Below are positions 20,491 through 33,638 of a stretch of 64,000 bases of DNA, piece after piece (position 1 is the stretch's first letter; each line of letters opens with the position of its first letter). Both the position numbers and the translations under genes were made by a program. Source of the DNA: Anthopleura xanthogrammica (taxonomy: Eukaryota; Cnidaria; Anthozoa; Actiniaria; Actiniidae); NCBI GenBank assembly GCA_964019055.1, contig OZ025223.1:5632625-5696624 (forward strand). The letters are read 5' to 3'. Below the pieces are notes generated by a model that saw only the letters and a program-made list of their open reading frames with translations, ran no database searches and was not told the origin of the DNA.

Positions 20491-23447
20491 GCAAAAAGTG
20501 GGGGTTTCAGCAAACAGGTCACGCCGTAAGTGAAAAACCTGGTTTTGAGAGCCAAAATGGCCATTTTTCAGTTTTTTGGGCTAAAAAGTTTTTTTTCCCA
20601 GCAAAACAGTGTTTTGGACAGCCAAAATGTGCTTTTCTCGTCCAAAGCTTGCGTTTAGCAGTGAAAACGTCGTGTTTTGAGCAAAAGAAAATTCTCAGGA
20701 AATTTCAAATTTTCTCAGCAAAAAACAACTTTTTTGACCAAAAAGCACCTTTACTCAGCCAAAACCGAATTTTTTTTCGCCAAAACGTCGTGTTTTTATC
20801 TCAAGAGGTATTATCATGAGCAAAAAGTGGGGGTTTCAGCAAACAGGTCACGCCGTAAGCGAAAAACCTGGTTTTGAGAGCCAAAATGGCCATTTTTCAG
20901 TTTTTTGGGCTAAAAAGTTTTTTTCCCCAGCAAAACAGTGTTTTGGACAGCCAAAATGTGCTTTTCTCGTCCAAAGCTTGCGTTTAGCAGTGAAAACGTC
21001 GTGTTTTGAGCAAAAGAAAATTCTCAGGAAATTTCAAATTTTCTCAGCAAAAAACAACTTTTTTGACCAAAAAGCACCTTTACTCAGCCAAAACCGAATT
21101 TTTTTTCGCCAAAACGTCGTGTTTTTATCTCAAGAGGTATTATCATGAGCAAAAAGTGGGGGTTTCAGCAAACAGGTCACGCCGTAAGCGAAAAACCTGG
21201 TTTTGAGAGCCAAAATGGCCATTTTTCAGTTTCTTGGGCTAAAAAGTTTTTTTTCCCAGCAAAACAGTGTCTTGGACAGCCAAAATGTGCTTTTCTCGTC
21301 CAAAGCTTGCGTTTAGCAGTGAAAACGTCGTGTTTTGAGCAAAAGAAAATTCTCAGGAAATTTCAAATTTTCTCAGCAAAAAACAACTTTTTTGACCAAA
21401 AAGCACCTTTACTCAGCCAAAACCGAATTTTTTTTCGCCAAAACGTCGTGTTTTTATCTCAAGAGGTATTATCATGAGCAAAAAGTGGGGGTTTCAGCAA
21501 ACAGGTCACGCCGTAAACGAAAAACCTGGTTTTGAGAGCTAAAATGGGCATTTTTCAGTTTTTTGGGCTAAAAAGTTTTTTTTCCCAGCAAAACAGTGTT
21601 TTGGACAGCCAAAATGTGCTTTTCTCGTCCAAAGCTTGCGTTTAGCAGTGAAAACGTCGTGTTTTGAGCAAAAGAAAATTCTCAGGAAATTTCAAATTTT
21701 CTCAGCAAAAAACAACTTTTTTGACCAAAAAGCACCTTTACTCAGCCAAAACCGAATTTTTTTTCGCCAAAACGTCGTGTTTTTATCTCAAGAGGTATTA
21801 TCATGAGCAAAAAGTGGGGGTTTCAGCAAACAGGTCACGCCGTAAGTGAAAAACCTGGTTTTGAGAGCCAAAATGGCCATTTTTCAGTTTTTTGGGCTAA
21901 AAAGTTTTTTTTCCCAGCAAAACAGTGTTTTGGACAGCCAAAATGTGCTTTTCTCGTCCAAAGCTTGCGTTTAGCAGTGAAAACGTCGTGTTTTGAGCAA
22001 AAGAAAATTCTCAGGAAATTTCAAATTTTCTCAGCAAAAAACAACTTTTTTGACCAAAAAGCACCTTTACTCAGCCAAAACCGAATTTTTTTTCGCCAAA
22101 ACGTCGTGTTTTTATCTCAAGAGGTATTATCATGAGCAAAAAGTGGGGGTTTCAGCAAACAGGTCACGCCGTAAGTGAAAAACCTGGTTTTGAGAGCCAA
22201 AATGGCCATTTTTCAGTTTTTTGGGCTAAAAAGTTTTTTTTCCCAGCAAAACAGTGTTTTGGACAGCCAAAATGTGCTTTTCTCGTCCAAAGCTTGCGTT
22301 TAGCAGTGAAAACGTCGTGTTTTGAGCAAAAGAAAATTCTCAGGAAATTTCAAATTTTCTCAGCAAAAAACAACTTTTTTGACCAAAAAGCACCTTTACT
22401 CAGCCAAAACCGAATTTTTTTTCGCCAAAACGTCGTGTTTTTATCTCAAGAGGTATTATCATGAGCAAAAAGTGGGGGTTTCAGCAAACAGGTCACGCCG
22501 TAAGCGAAAAACCTGGTTTTGAGAGCCAAAATGGCCATTTTTCAGTTTTTTGGGCTAAAAAGTTTTTTTCCCCAGCAAAACAGTGTTTTGGACAGCCAAA
22601 ATGTGCTTTTCTCGTCCAAAGCTTGCGTTTAGCAGTGAAAACGTCGTGTTTTGAGCAAAAGAAAATTCTCAGGAAATTTCAAATTTTCTCAGCAAAAAAC
22701 AACTTTTTTGACCAAAAAGCACCTTTACTCAGCCAAAACCGAATTTTTTTTCGCCAAAACGTCGTGTTTTTATCTCAAGAGGTATTATCATGAGCAAAAA
22801 GTGGGGGTTTCAGCAAACAGGTCACGCCGTAAGCGAAAAACCTGGTTTTGAGAGCCAAAATGGCCATTTTTCAGTTTCTTGGGCTAAAAAGTTTTTTTTC
22901 CCAGCAAAACAGTGTCTTGGACAGCCAAAATGTGCTTTTCTCGTCCAAAGCTTGCGTTTAGCAGTGAAAACGTCGTGTTTTGAGCAAAAGAAAATTCTCA
23001 GGAAATTTCAAATTTTCTCAGCAAAAAACAACTTTTTTGACCAAAAAGCACCTTTACTCAGCCAAAACCGAATTTTTTTTCGCCAAAACGTCGTGTTTTT
23101 ATCTCAAGAGGTATTATCATGAGCAAAAAGTGGGGGTTTCAGCAAACAGGTCACGCCGTAAACGAAAAACCTGGTTTTGAGAGCTAAAATGGGCATTTTT
23201 CAGTTTTTTGGGCTAAAAAGTTTTTTTTCCCAGCAAAACAGTGTTTTGGACAGCCAAAATGTGCTTTTCTCGTCCAAAGCTTGCGTTTAGCAGTGAAAAC
23301 GTCGTGTTTTGAGCAAAAGAAAATTCTCAGGAAATTTCAAATTTTCTCAGCAAAAAACAACTTTTTTGACCAAAAAGCACCTTTACTCAGCCAAAACCGA
23401 ATTTTTTTTCGCCAAAACGTCGTGTTTTTATCTCAAGAGGTATTATC
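20487..23447 (+). repeat. Five-monomer higher-order repeat (1645 bp), two copies
   Basis: Four consecutive marked monomers repeat in the same order 1645 bp (5 x 329) apart: GTAAGTG at 20487 and 22132; seven T plus four C (TTTTTTTCCCC) at 20816 and 22461; TTTCTTGGG with GTGTCTTGG at 21145 and 22790; GTAAACG with AGCTAAAATGGGC at 21474 and 23119. The fifth monomers (21803 and 23448) differ. Four linked marks in order make chance recurrence very unlikely. Confidence 0.85.
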
Positions 23448-24105
23448 ATGAGCAAAAAGTGGGGGTTTCAGCAAACAGGTCACGCCGTAAGCGAAAAACC
23501 TGGTTTTGAGAGCCAAAATGGCCATTTTTCAGTTTTTTGGGCTAAAAAGTTTTTTTTCCCAGCAAAACAGTGTTTAGGACAGCCAAAATGTGCTTTTCTC
23601 GTCCAGAGCTTGCGTTTAGCAGTGAAAACGTCGTGTTTTGAGCAAAAGAAAATTCTCAGGAAATTTCAAATTTTCTCAGCAAAAAAAAACTTTTTTGACC
23701 AAAAAGCACCTTTACTCAGCCAAAACCGAATTTTTTTTCGCCAAAACGTCGTGTTTTTATCTCAAGAGGTATTATCATGAGCAAAAAGTGGGGGTTTCAG
23801 CAAACAGGTCACGCCGTAAGCGAAAAACCTGGTTTTGAGAGCCAAAATGGCCATTTTTCAGTTTTTTGGGCTAAAAAGTTTTTTTCCCCAGCAAAACAGT
23901 GTTTTGGACAGCCAAAATGTGCTTTTCTCGTCCAAAGCTTGCGTTTAGCAGTGAAAACGTCGTGTTTTGAGCAAAAGAAAATTCTCAGGAAATTTCAAAT
24001 TTTCTCAGCAAAAAACAACTTTTTTGACCAAAAAGCACCTTTACTCAGCCAAAACCGAATTTTTTTTCGCCAAAACGTCGTGTTTTTATCTCAAGAGGTA
24101 TTATC

Positions 24106-25155
24106 ATGAGCAAAAAGTGGGGGTTTCAGCAAACAGGTCACGCCGTAAGCGAAAAACCTGGTTTTGAGAGCCAAAATGGCCATTTTTCAGTTTTTTGGGC
24201 TAAAAAGTTTTTTTTTCCAGCAAAACAGTGTTTTGGACAGCCAAAATGTGCTTTTCTCGTCCAAAGCTTGCGTTTAGCAGTGAAAACGTCGTGTTTTGAG
24301 CAAAAGAAAATTCTCAGGAAATTTCAAATTTTCTCAGCAAAAAACAACTTTTTTGACCAAAAAGCACCTTTACTCAGCCAAAACCGAATTTTTTTTCGCC
24401 AAAACGTCGTGTTTTTATCTCAACAGGTATTATCATGAGCAAAAAGTGGGGGTTTCAGCAAACAGGTCACGCCGTAAGCGAAAAACCTGGTTTTGAGAGC
24501 CAAAATGGCCATTTTTCAGTTTTTTGGGCTAAAAAGTTTTTTTTTCCAGCAAAACAGTGTTTTGGACAGCCAAAATGTGCTTTTCTCGTCCAAAGCTTGC
24601 GTTTAGCAGTGAAAACGTCGTGTTTTGAGCAAAAGAAAATTCTCAGGAAATTTCAAATTTTCTCAGCAAAAAACAACTTTTTTGACCAAAAAGCACCTTT
24701 ACTCAGCCAAAACCGAATTTTTTTTCGCCAAAACGTCGTGTTTTTATCTCAAGAGGTATTATCATGAGCAAAAAGTGGGGGTTTCAGCAAACAGGTCATG
24801 CCGTAAGCGAAAAACCTGGTTTTGAGAGCCAAAATGGCCATTTTTCAGTTTTTTGGGCTAAAAAGTTTTTTTTTCCAGCAAAACAGTGTTTTGGACAGCA
24901 AAAAATGTGCTTTTCTCGTCCAAAGCTTGCGTTTAACAGTGAAAACGTCGTGTTTTGAGCAAAAGAAAATTCTCAGGAAATTTCAAATTTTCTCAGCAAA
25001 AAACAACTTTTTTGACCAAAAAGCACCTTTACTCAGCCAAAACCGAATTTTTTTTCGCCAAAACGTCGTGTTTTTATCTCAACAGGTATTATCATGAGCA
25101 AAAAGTGGGGGTTTCAGCAAACAGGTCACGCCGTAAGCGAAAAACCTGGTTTTGA
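24106..25155 (+). repeat. Satellite dimer with CTCAACAGG marks
   Basis: CTCAACAGG replaces CTCAAGAGG near 24420 and 25079, 659 bp apart. The monomer between has an inserted A in CAGCAAAAAATG (near 24898), which accounts for the extra base, plus two private CpG/AT changes (GTCATGCC near 24796, TTTAACAG near 24933). Confidence 0.65.
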
Positions 25156-25751
25156 GAGCCAAAATGGCCATTTTTCAGTTTTTTGGGCTAAAAAGTTTTT
25201 TTTTCCAGCAAAACAGTGTTTTGGACAGCCAAAATGTGCTTTTCTCGTCCAAAGCTTGCGTTTAGCAGTGAAAACGTCGTGTTTTGAGCAAAAGAAAATT
25301 CTCAGGAAATTTCAAATTTTCTCAGCAAAAAACAACTTTTTTGACCAAAAAGCACCTTTACTCAGCCAAAACCGAATTTTTTTTCGCCAAAACGTCGTGT
25401 TTTTATCTCAAGAGGTATTATCATGAGCAAAAAGTGGGGGTTTCAGCAAACAGGTCACGCCGTAAGCGAAAAACCTGGTTTTGAGAGCCAAAATGGCCAT
25501 TTTTCAGTTTTTTGGGCTAAAAAGTTTTTTTTTCCAGCAAAACAGTGTTTTGGACAGCCAAAATGTGCTTTTCTCGTCCAAAGCTTGCGTTTAGCAGTGA
25601 AAACGTCGTGTTTTGAGCAAAAGAAAATTCTCAGGAAATTTCAAATTTTCTCAGCCAAAAACAACTTTTTTGACCAAAAAGCACCTTTACTCAGCCAAAA
25701 CCGAATTTTTTTTCGCCAAAACGTCGTGTTTTTATCTCAAGAGGTATTATC

Positions 25752-26072
25752 ATGAGCAAAAAGTGGGGGTTTCAGCAAACAGGTCACGCCGTAAGCAAAA
25801 AACCTGGTTTTGAGAGCCAAAATGGCCATTTTTCAGTTTTTTGGGCTCAAAAGTTTTTTTTTCCAGCAAAACAGTGTTTTGGACAGCCAAAATGTGCTTT
25901 TCTCGTCCAAAGCTTGCGTTTAGCAGTGAAAACGTCGTGTTTTGAGCAAAAGAAATTTCAAATTTTCTCAGCAAAAAACAACTTTTTTGACCAAAAAGCA
26001 CCTTTACTCAGCCAAAACCGAATTTTTTTTCGCCAAAACGTCGTGTTTTTATCTCAAGAGGTATTATCATGA
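25752..26072 (+). repeat. Short satellite monomer with a 12-bp deletion
   Basis: This unit is 317 bp. Twelve bases of the AAAATTCTCAGG stretch are missing at about 25952. The lost segment is bounded by GAAA on both sides in the normal monomer, which fits replication slippage between short direct repeats. Confidence 0.85.
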
Positions 26073-28371
26073 GCAAAAAGTGGGGGTTTCAGCAAACAGG
26101 TAACGCCGTAAGCGAAAAACCTGGTTTTGAGAGCCAAAATGGCCATTTTTCAGTTTTTTGGGCTAAAAAGTTTTTTTTCCCAGCAAAACAGTGTTTTGGA
26201 CAGCCAAAATGTGCTTTTCTCGTCCAAAGCTTGCGTTTAGCAGTGAAAACGTCGTGTTTTGAGCAAAAGAAAATTCTCAGGAAATTTCAAATTTTCTCAG
26301 CAAAAAACAACTTTTTTGACCAAAAAGCACCTTTACTCAGCCAAAACCGAATTTTTTTTCGCCAAAACGTCGTGTTTTTATCTCAAGAGGTATTATCATG
26401 AGCAAAAAGTGGGGGTTTCAGCAAACAGGTCACGCCGTAAGCGAAAAACCTGGTTTTGAGAGCCAAAATGGCCATTTTTCAGTTTTTTGGGCTAAAAAGT
26501 TTTTTTTTCCAGCAAAACAGTGTTTTGGACAGCCAAAATGTGCTTTTCTCGTCCAAAGCTTGCGTTTAGCAGTGAAAACGTCGTGTTTTGAGCAAAAGAA
26601 AATTCTCAGGAAATTTCAAATTTTCTCAGCAAAAAACAACTTTTTTGACCAAAAAGCACCTTTACTCAGCCAAAACCGAATTTTTTTTCGCCAAAACGTC
26701 GTGTTTTTATCTCAAGAGGTATTATCATGAGCAAAAAGTGGGGGTTTCAGCAAACAGGTCACGCCGTAAGCGAAAAACCTGGTTTTGAGAGCCAAAATGG
26801 CCATTTTTCAGTTTTTTGGGCTAAAAAGTTTTTTTTTCCAGCAAAACAGTGTTTTGGACAGCCAAAATGTGCTTTTCTCGTCCAAAGCTTGCGTTTAGCA
26901 GTGAAAACGTCGTGTTTTGAGCAAAAGAAAATTCTCAGGAAATTTCAAATTTTCTCAGCAAAAAACAACGTTTTTGACCAAAAAGCACCTTTACTCAGCC
27001 AAAACCGAATTTTTTTTCGCCAAAACGTCGTGTTTTTATCTCAAGAGGTATTATCATGAGCAAAAAGTGGGGGTTTCAGCAAACAGGTCACGCCGTAAGC
27101 GAAAAACCTGGTTTTGAGAGCCAAAATGGCCATTTTTCAGTTTTTTGGGCTAAAAAGTTTTTTTTTCCAGCAAAACAGTGTTTTGGACAGCCAAAATGTG
27201 CTTTTCTCGTCCAAAGCTTGCGTTTAGCAGTGAAAACGTCGTGTTTTGAGCAAAAGAAAATTCTCAGGAAATTTCAAATTTTCTCAGCAAAAAACAACTT
27301 TTTTGACCAAAAAGCACCTTTACTCAGCCAAAACCGAATTTTTTTTCGCCAAAACGTCGTGTTTTTATCTCAAGAGGTATTATCATGAGCAAAAAGTGGG
27401 GGTTTCAGCAAACAGGTCACGCCGTAAGCGAAAAACCTGGTTTTGAGAGCCAAAATGGCCATTTTTCAGTTTTTTGGGCTAAAAAGTTTTTTTTCCCAGC
27501 AAAACAGTGTTTTGGACAGCCAAAATGTGCTTTTCTCGTCCAAAGCTTGCGTTTAGCAGTGAAAACGTCGTGTTTTGAGCAAAAGAAAATTCTCAGGAAA
27601 TTTCAAATTTTCTCAGCAAAAAACAACTTTTTTGACCAAAAAGCACCTTTACTCAGCCAAAACCGAATTTTTTTTCGCCAAAACGTCGTGTTTTTATCTC
27701 AAGAGGTATTATCATGAGCAAAAAGTGGGGGTTTCAGCAAACAGGTCACGCCGTAAGCGAAAAACCTGGTTTTGAGAGCCAAAATGGCCATTTTTCAGTT
27801 TTTTGGGCTAAAAAGTTTTTTTTTCCAGCAAAACAGTGTTTTGGACAGCCAAAATGTGCTTTTCTCGTCCAAAGCTTGCGTTTAGCAGTGAAAACGTCGT
27901 GTTTTGAGCAAAAGAAAATTCTCAGGAAATTTCAAATTTTCTCAGCAAAAAACAACTTTTTTGACCAAAAAGCACCTTTACTCAGCCAAAACCGAATTTT
28001 TTTTCGCCAAAACGTCGTGTTTTTATCTCAAGAGGTATTATCATGAGCAAAAAGTGGGGGTTTCAGCAAACAGGTCACGCCGTAAGCGAAAAACCTGGTT
28101 TTGAGAGCCAAAATGGCCATTTTTCAGTTTTTTGGGCTAAAAAGTTTTTTTTTCCAGCAAAACAGTGTTTTGGACAGCCAAAATGTGCTTTTCTCGTCCA
28201 AAGCTTGCGTTTAGCAGTGAAAACGTCGTGTTTTGAGCAAAAGAAAATTCTCAGGAAATTTCAAATTTTCTCAGCAAAAAACAACGTTTTTGACCAAAAA
28301 GCACCTTTACTCAGCCAAAACCGAATTTTTTTTCGCCAAAACGTCGTGTTTTTATCTCAAGAGGTATTATC
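26069..28371 (+). repeat. Four-monomer higher-order repeat (1316 bp), two copies
   Basis: Marks repeat 1316 bp (4 x 329) apart: eight T plus three C before AGC in the monomers at 26069 and 27385, and AACAACGTTTTTG in those at 26727 and 28043. The monomers in between are ordinary. The first copy also has a private GTAACGCC near 26100. Confidence 0.75.
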
Positions 28372-31300
28372 ATGAGCAAAAAGTGGGGGTTTCAGCAAAC
28401 AGGTCACGCCGTAAGCGAAAAACCTGGTTTTGAGAGCCAAAATGGCCATTTTTCAGTTTTTTGGGCTAAAAAGTTTTTTTTTCCAGCAAAACAGTGTTTT
28501 GGACAGCCAAAATGTGCTTTTCTCGTCCAAAGCTTGCGTTTAGCAGTGAAAACGTCGTGTTTTGAGCAAAAGAAAATTCTCAGGAAATTTCAAATTTTCT
28601 CAGCAAAAAACAACTTTTTTGACCAAAAAGCACCTTTACTCAGCCAAAACCGAATTTTTTTTCGCCAAAACGTCGTGTTTTTATCTCAAGAGGTATTATC
28701 ATGAGCAAAAAGTGGGGGTTTCAGCAAACAGGTCACGCCGTAAGCGAAAAACCTGGTTTTGAGAGCCAAAATGGCCATTTTTCAGTTTTTTGGGCTAAAA
28801 AGTTTTTTTTTCCAGCAAAACAGTGTTTTGGACAGCCAAAATGTGCTTTTCTCGTCCAAAGCTTGCGTTTAGCAGTGAAAACGTCGTGTTTTGAGCAAAA
28901 GAAAATTCTCAGGAAATTTCAAATTTTCTCAGCAAAAAACAACTTTTTTGACCAAAAAGCACCTTTACTCAGCCAAAACCGAATTTTTTTTCGCCAAAAC
29001 GTCGTGTTTTTATCTCAAGAGGTATTATCATGAGCAAAAAGTGGGGGTTTCAGCAAACAGGTCACGCCGTAAGCGAAAAACCTGGTTTTGAGAGCCAAAA
29101 TGGCCATTTTTCAGTTTTTTGGGCTAAAAAGTTTTTTTTTCCAGCAAAACAGTGTTTTGGACAGCCAAAATGTGCTTTTCTCGTCCAAAGCTTGCGTTTA
29201 GCAGTGAAAACGTCGTGTTTTGAGCAAAAGAAAATTCTCAGGAAATTTCAAATTTTCTCAGCAAAAAACAACTTTTTTGACCAAAAAGCACCTTTACTCA
29301 GCCAAAACCGAATTTTTTTTCGCCAAAACGTCGTGTTTTTATCTCAAGAGGTATTATCATGAGCAAAAAGTGGGGGTTTCAGCAAACAGGTCACGCCGTA
29401 AGCGAAAAACCTGGTTTTGAGAGCCAAAATGGCCATTTTTCAGTTTTTTGGGCTAAAAAGTTTTTTTTTCCAGCAAAACAGTGTTTTGGACAGCCAAAAT
29501 GTGCTTTTCTCGTCCAAAGCTTGCGTTTAGCAGTGAAAACGTCGTGTTTTGAGCAAAAGAAAATTCTCAGGAAATTTCAAATTTTCTCAGCAAAAAACAA
29601 CTTTTTTGACCAAAAAGCACCTTTACTCAGCCAAAACCGAATTTTTTTTCGCCAAAACGTCGTGTTTTTATCTCAAGAGGTATTATCATGAGCAAAAAGT
29701 GGGGGTTTCAGCAAACAGGTCACGCCGTAAGCGAAAAACCTGGTTTTGAGAGCCAAAATGGCCATTTTTCAGTTTTTTGGGCTAAAAAGTTTTTTTTTCC
29801 AGCAAAACAGTGTTTTTGACAGCCAAAATGTGCTTTTCTCGTCCAAAGCTTGCGTTTAGCAGTGAAAACGTCGTGTTTTGAGCAAAAGAAAATTCTCAGG
29901 AAATTTCAAATTTTCTCAGCAAAAAACAACTTTTTTGACCAAAAAGCACCTTTACTCAGCCAAAACCGAATTTTTTTTCGCCAAAACGTCGTGTTTTTAT
30001 CTCAAGAGGTATTATCATGAGCAAAAAGTGGGGGTTTCAGCAAACAGGTCACGCCGTAAGCGAAAAACCTGGTTTTGAGAGCCAAAATGGCCATTTTTCA
30101 GTTTTTTGGGCTAAAAAGTTTTTTTTTCCAGCAAAACAGTGTTTTGGACAGCCAAAATGTGCTTTTCTCGTCCAAAGCTTGCGTTTAGCAGTGAAAACGT
30201 CGTGTTTTGAGCAAAAGAAAATTCTCAGGAAATTTCAAATTTTCTCAGCAAAAAACAACTTTTTTGACCAAAAAGCACCTTTACTCAGCCAAAACCGAAT
30301 TTTTTTTCGCCAAAACATCGTGATTTTATCTCAAGAGGTATTATCATGAGCAAAAAGTGGGGGTTTCAGCAAACAGGTCACGCCGTAAGCGAAAAACCTG
30401 GTTTTGAGAGCCAAAATGGCCATTTTTCAGTTTTTTGGGCTAAAAAGTTTTTTTTTCCAGCAAAACAGTGTTTTGGACAGCCAAAATGTGCTTTTCTCGT
30501 CCAAAGCTTGCGTTTAGCAGTGAAAACGTCGTGTTTTGAGCAAAAGAAAATTCTCAGGAAATTTCAAATTTTCTCAGCAAAAAACAACTTTTTTGACCAA
30601 AAAGCACCTTTACTCTGCCAAAACCGAATTTTTTTTCGCCAAAACGTCGTGTTTTTATCTCAAGAGGTATTATCATGAGCAAAAAGTGGGGGTTTCAGCA
30701 AACAGGTCACGCCGTAAGCGAAAAACCTGGTTTTGAGAGCCAAAATGGCCATTTTTCAGTTTTTTGGGCTAAAAAGTTTTTTTTTCCAGCAAAACAGTGT
30801 TTTGGACAGCCAAAATGTGCTTTTCTCGTCCAAAGCTTGCGTTTAGCAGTGAAAACGTCGTGTTTTGAGCAAAAGAAAATTCTCAGGAAATTTCAAATTT
30901 TCTCAGCAAAAAACAACTTTTTTGACCAAAAAGCACCTTTACTCAGCCAAAACCGAATTTTTTTTCGCCAAAACGTCGTGTTTTTATCTCAAGAGGTATT
31001 ATCATGAGCAAAAAGTGGGGGTTTCAGCAAACAGGTCACGCCGTAAGCGAAAAACCTGGTTTTGAGAGCCAAAATGGCCATTTTTCAGTTTTTTGGGCTA
31101 AAAAGTTTTTTTTTCCAGCAAAACAGTGTTTTGGACAGCCAAAATGTGCTTTTCTCGTCCAAAGCTTGCGTTTAGCAGTGAAAACGTCGTGTTTTGAGCA
31201 AAAGAAAATTCTCAGGAAATTTCAAATTTTCTCAGCAAAAAACAACTTTTTTGACCAAAAAGCACCTTTACTCAGCCAAAACCGAATTTTTTTCGCCAAA

Positions 31301-31660
31301 ACGTCGTGTTTTTATCTCAAGAGGTATTATCATGAGCAAAAAGTGGGGGTTTCAGCAAACAGGTCACGCCGTAAGCGAAAAACCTGGTTTTGAGAGCCAA
31401 AATGGCCATTTTTCAGTTTTTTGGGCTAAAAAGTTTTTTTTTCCAGCAAAACAGTGTTTTGGACAGCCAAAATGTGCTTTTCTCGTCCAAAGCTTGCGTT
31501 TAGCAGTGAAAACGTCGTGTTTTGAGCAAAAGAACATTCTCAGGAAATTTCAAATTTTCTCAGCAAAAAACAACTTTTTTGACCAAAAAGCACCTTTACT
31601 CAGCCAAAACCGAATTTTTTTTCGCCAAAACGTCGTGTTTTTATCTCAAGAGGTATTATC

Positions 31661-33638
31661 ATGAGCAAAAAGTGGGGGTTTCAGCAAACAGGTCACGCCG
31701 TAAGCGAAAAACCTGGTTTTGAGAGCCAAAATGGCCATTTTTCAGTTTTTTGGGCTAAAAAGTTTTTTTTTCCAGCAAAACAGTGTTTTGGACAGCCAAA
31801 ATGTGCTTTTCTCGTCCAAAGCTTGCGTTTAGCAGTGAAAACGTCGTGTTTTGAGCAAAAGAAAATTCTCAGGAAATTTCAAATTTTCTCAGCAAAAAAC
31901 AACTTTTTTGACCAAAAAGCACCTTTACTCAGTCAAACCCGAATTTTTTTTCGCCAAAACGTCGTGTTTTTATCTCAAGAGGTATTATCATGAGCAAAAA
32001 GTGGGGGTTTCAGCAAACAGGTCACGCCGTAAGCGAAAAACCTGGTTTTGAGAGCCAAAATGGCCATTTTTCAGTTTTTTGGGCTAAAAAGTTTTTTTTT
32101 CCAGCAAAACAGTGTTTTGGACAGCCAAAATGTGCTTTTCTCGTCCAAAGCTTGCGTTTAGCAGTGAAAACGTCGTGTTTTGAGCAAAAGAAAATTCTCA
32201 GGAAATTTCAAATTTTCTCAGCAAAAAACAACTTTTTTGACCAAAAAGCACCTTTACTCAGCCAAACCCGAATTTTTTTTCGCCAAAACGTCGTGTTTTT
32301 ATCTCAAGAGGTATTATCATGAGCAAAAAGTGGGGGTTTCAGCAAACAGGTCACGCCGTAAGCGAAAAACCTGGTTTTGAGAGCCAAAATGGCCATTTTT
32401 CAGTTTTTTGGGCTAAAAAGTTTTTTTTTCCAGCAAAACAGTGTTTTGGACAGCCAAAATGTGCTTTTCTCGTCCAAAGCTTGCGTTTAGCAGTGAAAAC
32501 GTCGTGTTTTGAGCAAAAGAAAATTCTCAGGAAATTTCAAATTTTCTCAGCAAAAAACAACTTTTTTGACCAAAAAGCACCTTTACTCAGTCAAACCCGA
32601 ATTTTTTTTCGCCAAAACGTCGTGTTTTTATCTCAAGAGGTATTATCATGAGCAAAAAGTGGGGGTTTCAGCAAACAGGTCACGCCGTAAGCGAAAAACC
32701 TGGTTTTGAGAGCCAAAATGGCCATTTTTCAGTTTTTTGGGCTAAAAAGTTTTTTTTTCCAGCAAAACAGTGTTTTGGACAGCCAAAATGTGCTTTTCTC
32801 GTCCAAAGCTTGCGTTTAGCAGTGAAAACGTCGTGTTTTGAGCAAAAGAAAATTCTCAGGAAATTTCAAATTTTCTCAGCAAAAAACAACTTTTTTGACC
32901 AAAAAGCACCTTTACTCAGCCAAACCCGAATTTTTTTTCGCCAAAACGTCGTGTTTTTATCTCAAGAGGTATTATCATGAGCAAAAAGTGGGGGTTTCAG
33001 CAAACAGGTCACGCCGTAAGCGAAAAACCTGGTTTTGAGAGCCAAAATGGCCATTTTTCAGTTTTTTGGGCTAAAAAGTTTTTTTTTCCAGCAAAACAGT
33101 GTTTTGGACAGCCAAAATGTGCTTTTCTCGTCCAAAGCTTGCGTTTAGCAGTGAAAACGTCGTGTTTTGAGCAAAAGAAAATTCTCAGGAAATTTCAAAT
33201 TTTCTCAGCAAAAAACAACTTTTTTGACCAAAAAGCACCTTTACTCAGCCAAAACCGAATTTTTTTTCGCCAAAACGTCGTGTTTTTATCTCAAGAGGTA
33301 TTATCATGAGCAAAAAGTGGGGGTTTCAGCAAACAGGTCACGCCGTAAGCGAAAAACCTGGTTTTGAGAGCCAAAATGGCCATTTTTCAGTTTTTTGGGC
33401 TAAAAAGTTTTTTTTTCCAGCAAAACAGTGTTTTGGACAGCCAAAATGTGCTTTTCTCGTCCAAAGCTTGCGTTTAGCAGTGAAAACGTCGTGTTTTGAG
33501 CAAAAGAAAATTCTCAGGAAATTTCAAATTTTCTCAGCAAAAAACAACTTTTTTGACCAAAAAGCACCTTTACTCAGCCAAACCCGAATTTTTTTTCGCC
33601 AAAACGTCGTGTTTTTATCTCAAGAGGTATTATCATGA
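31661..33638 (+). repeat. Satellite block with CAAACCCG marks, alternating dimer
   Basis: CAAACCCGAA replaces CAAAACCGAA in the monomers at 31661, 31990, 32319, 32648 and 33306 but not 32977. The preceding base alternates: CAGTCAAACCC at 31661 and 32319, CAGCCAAACCC at 31990 and 32648. This is a 658-bp dimer nested in a short homogenised run. Confidence 0.8.
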
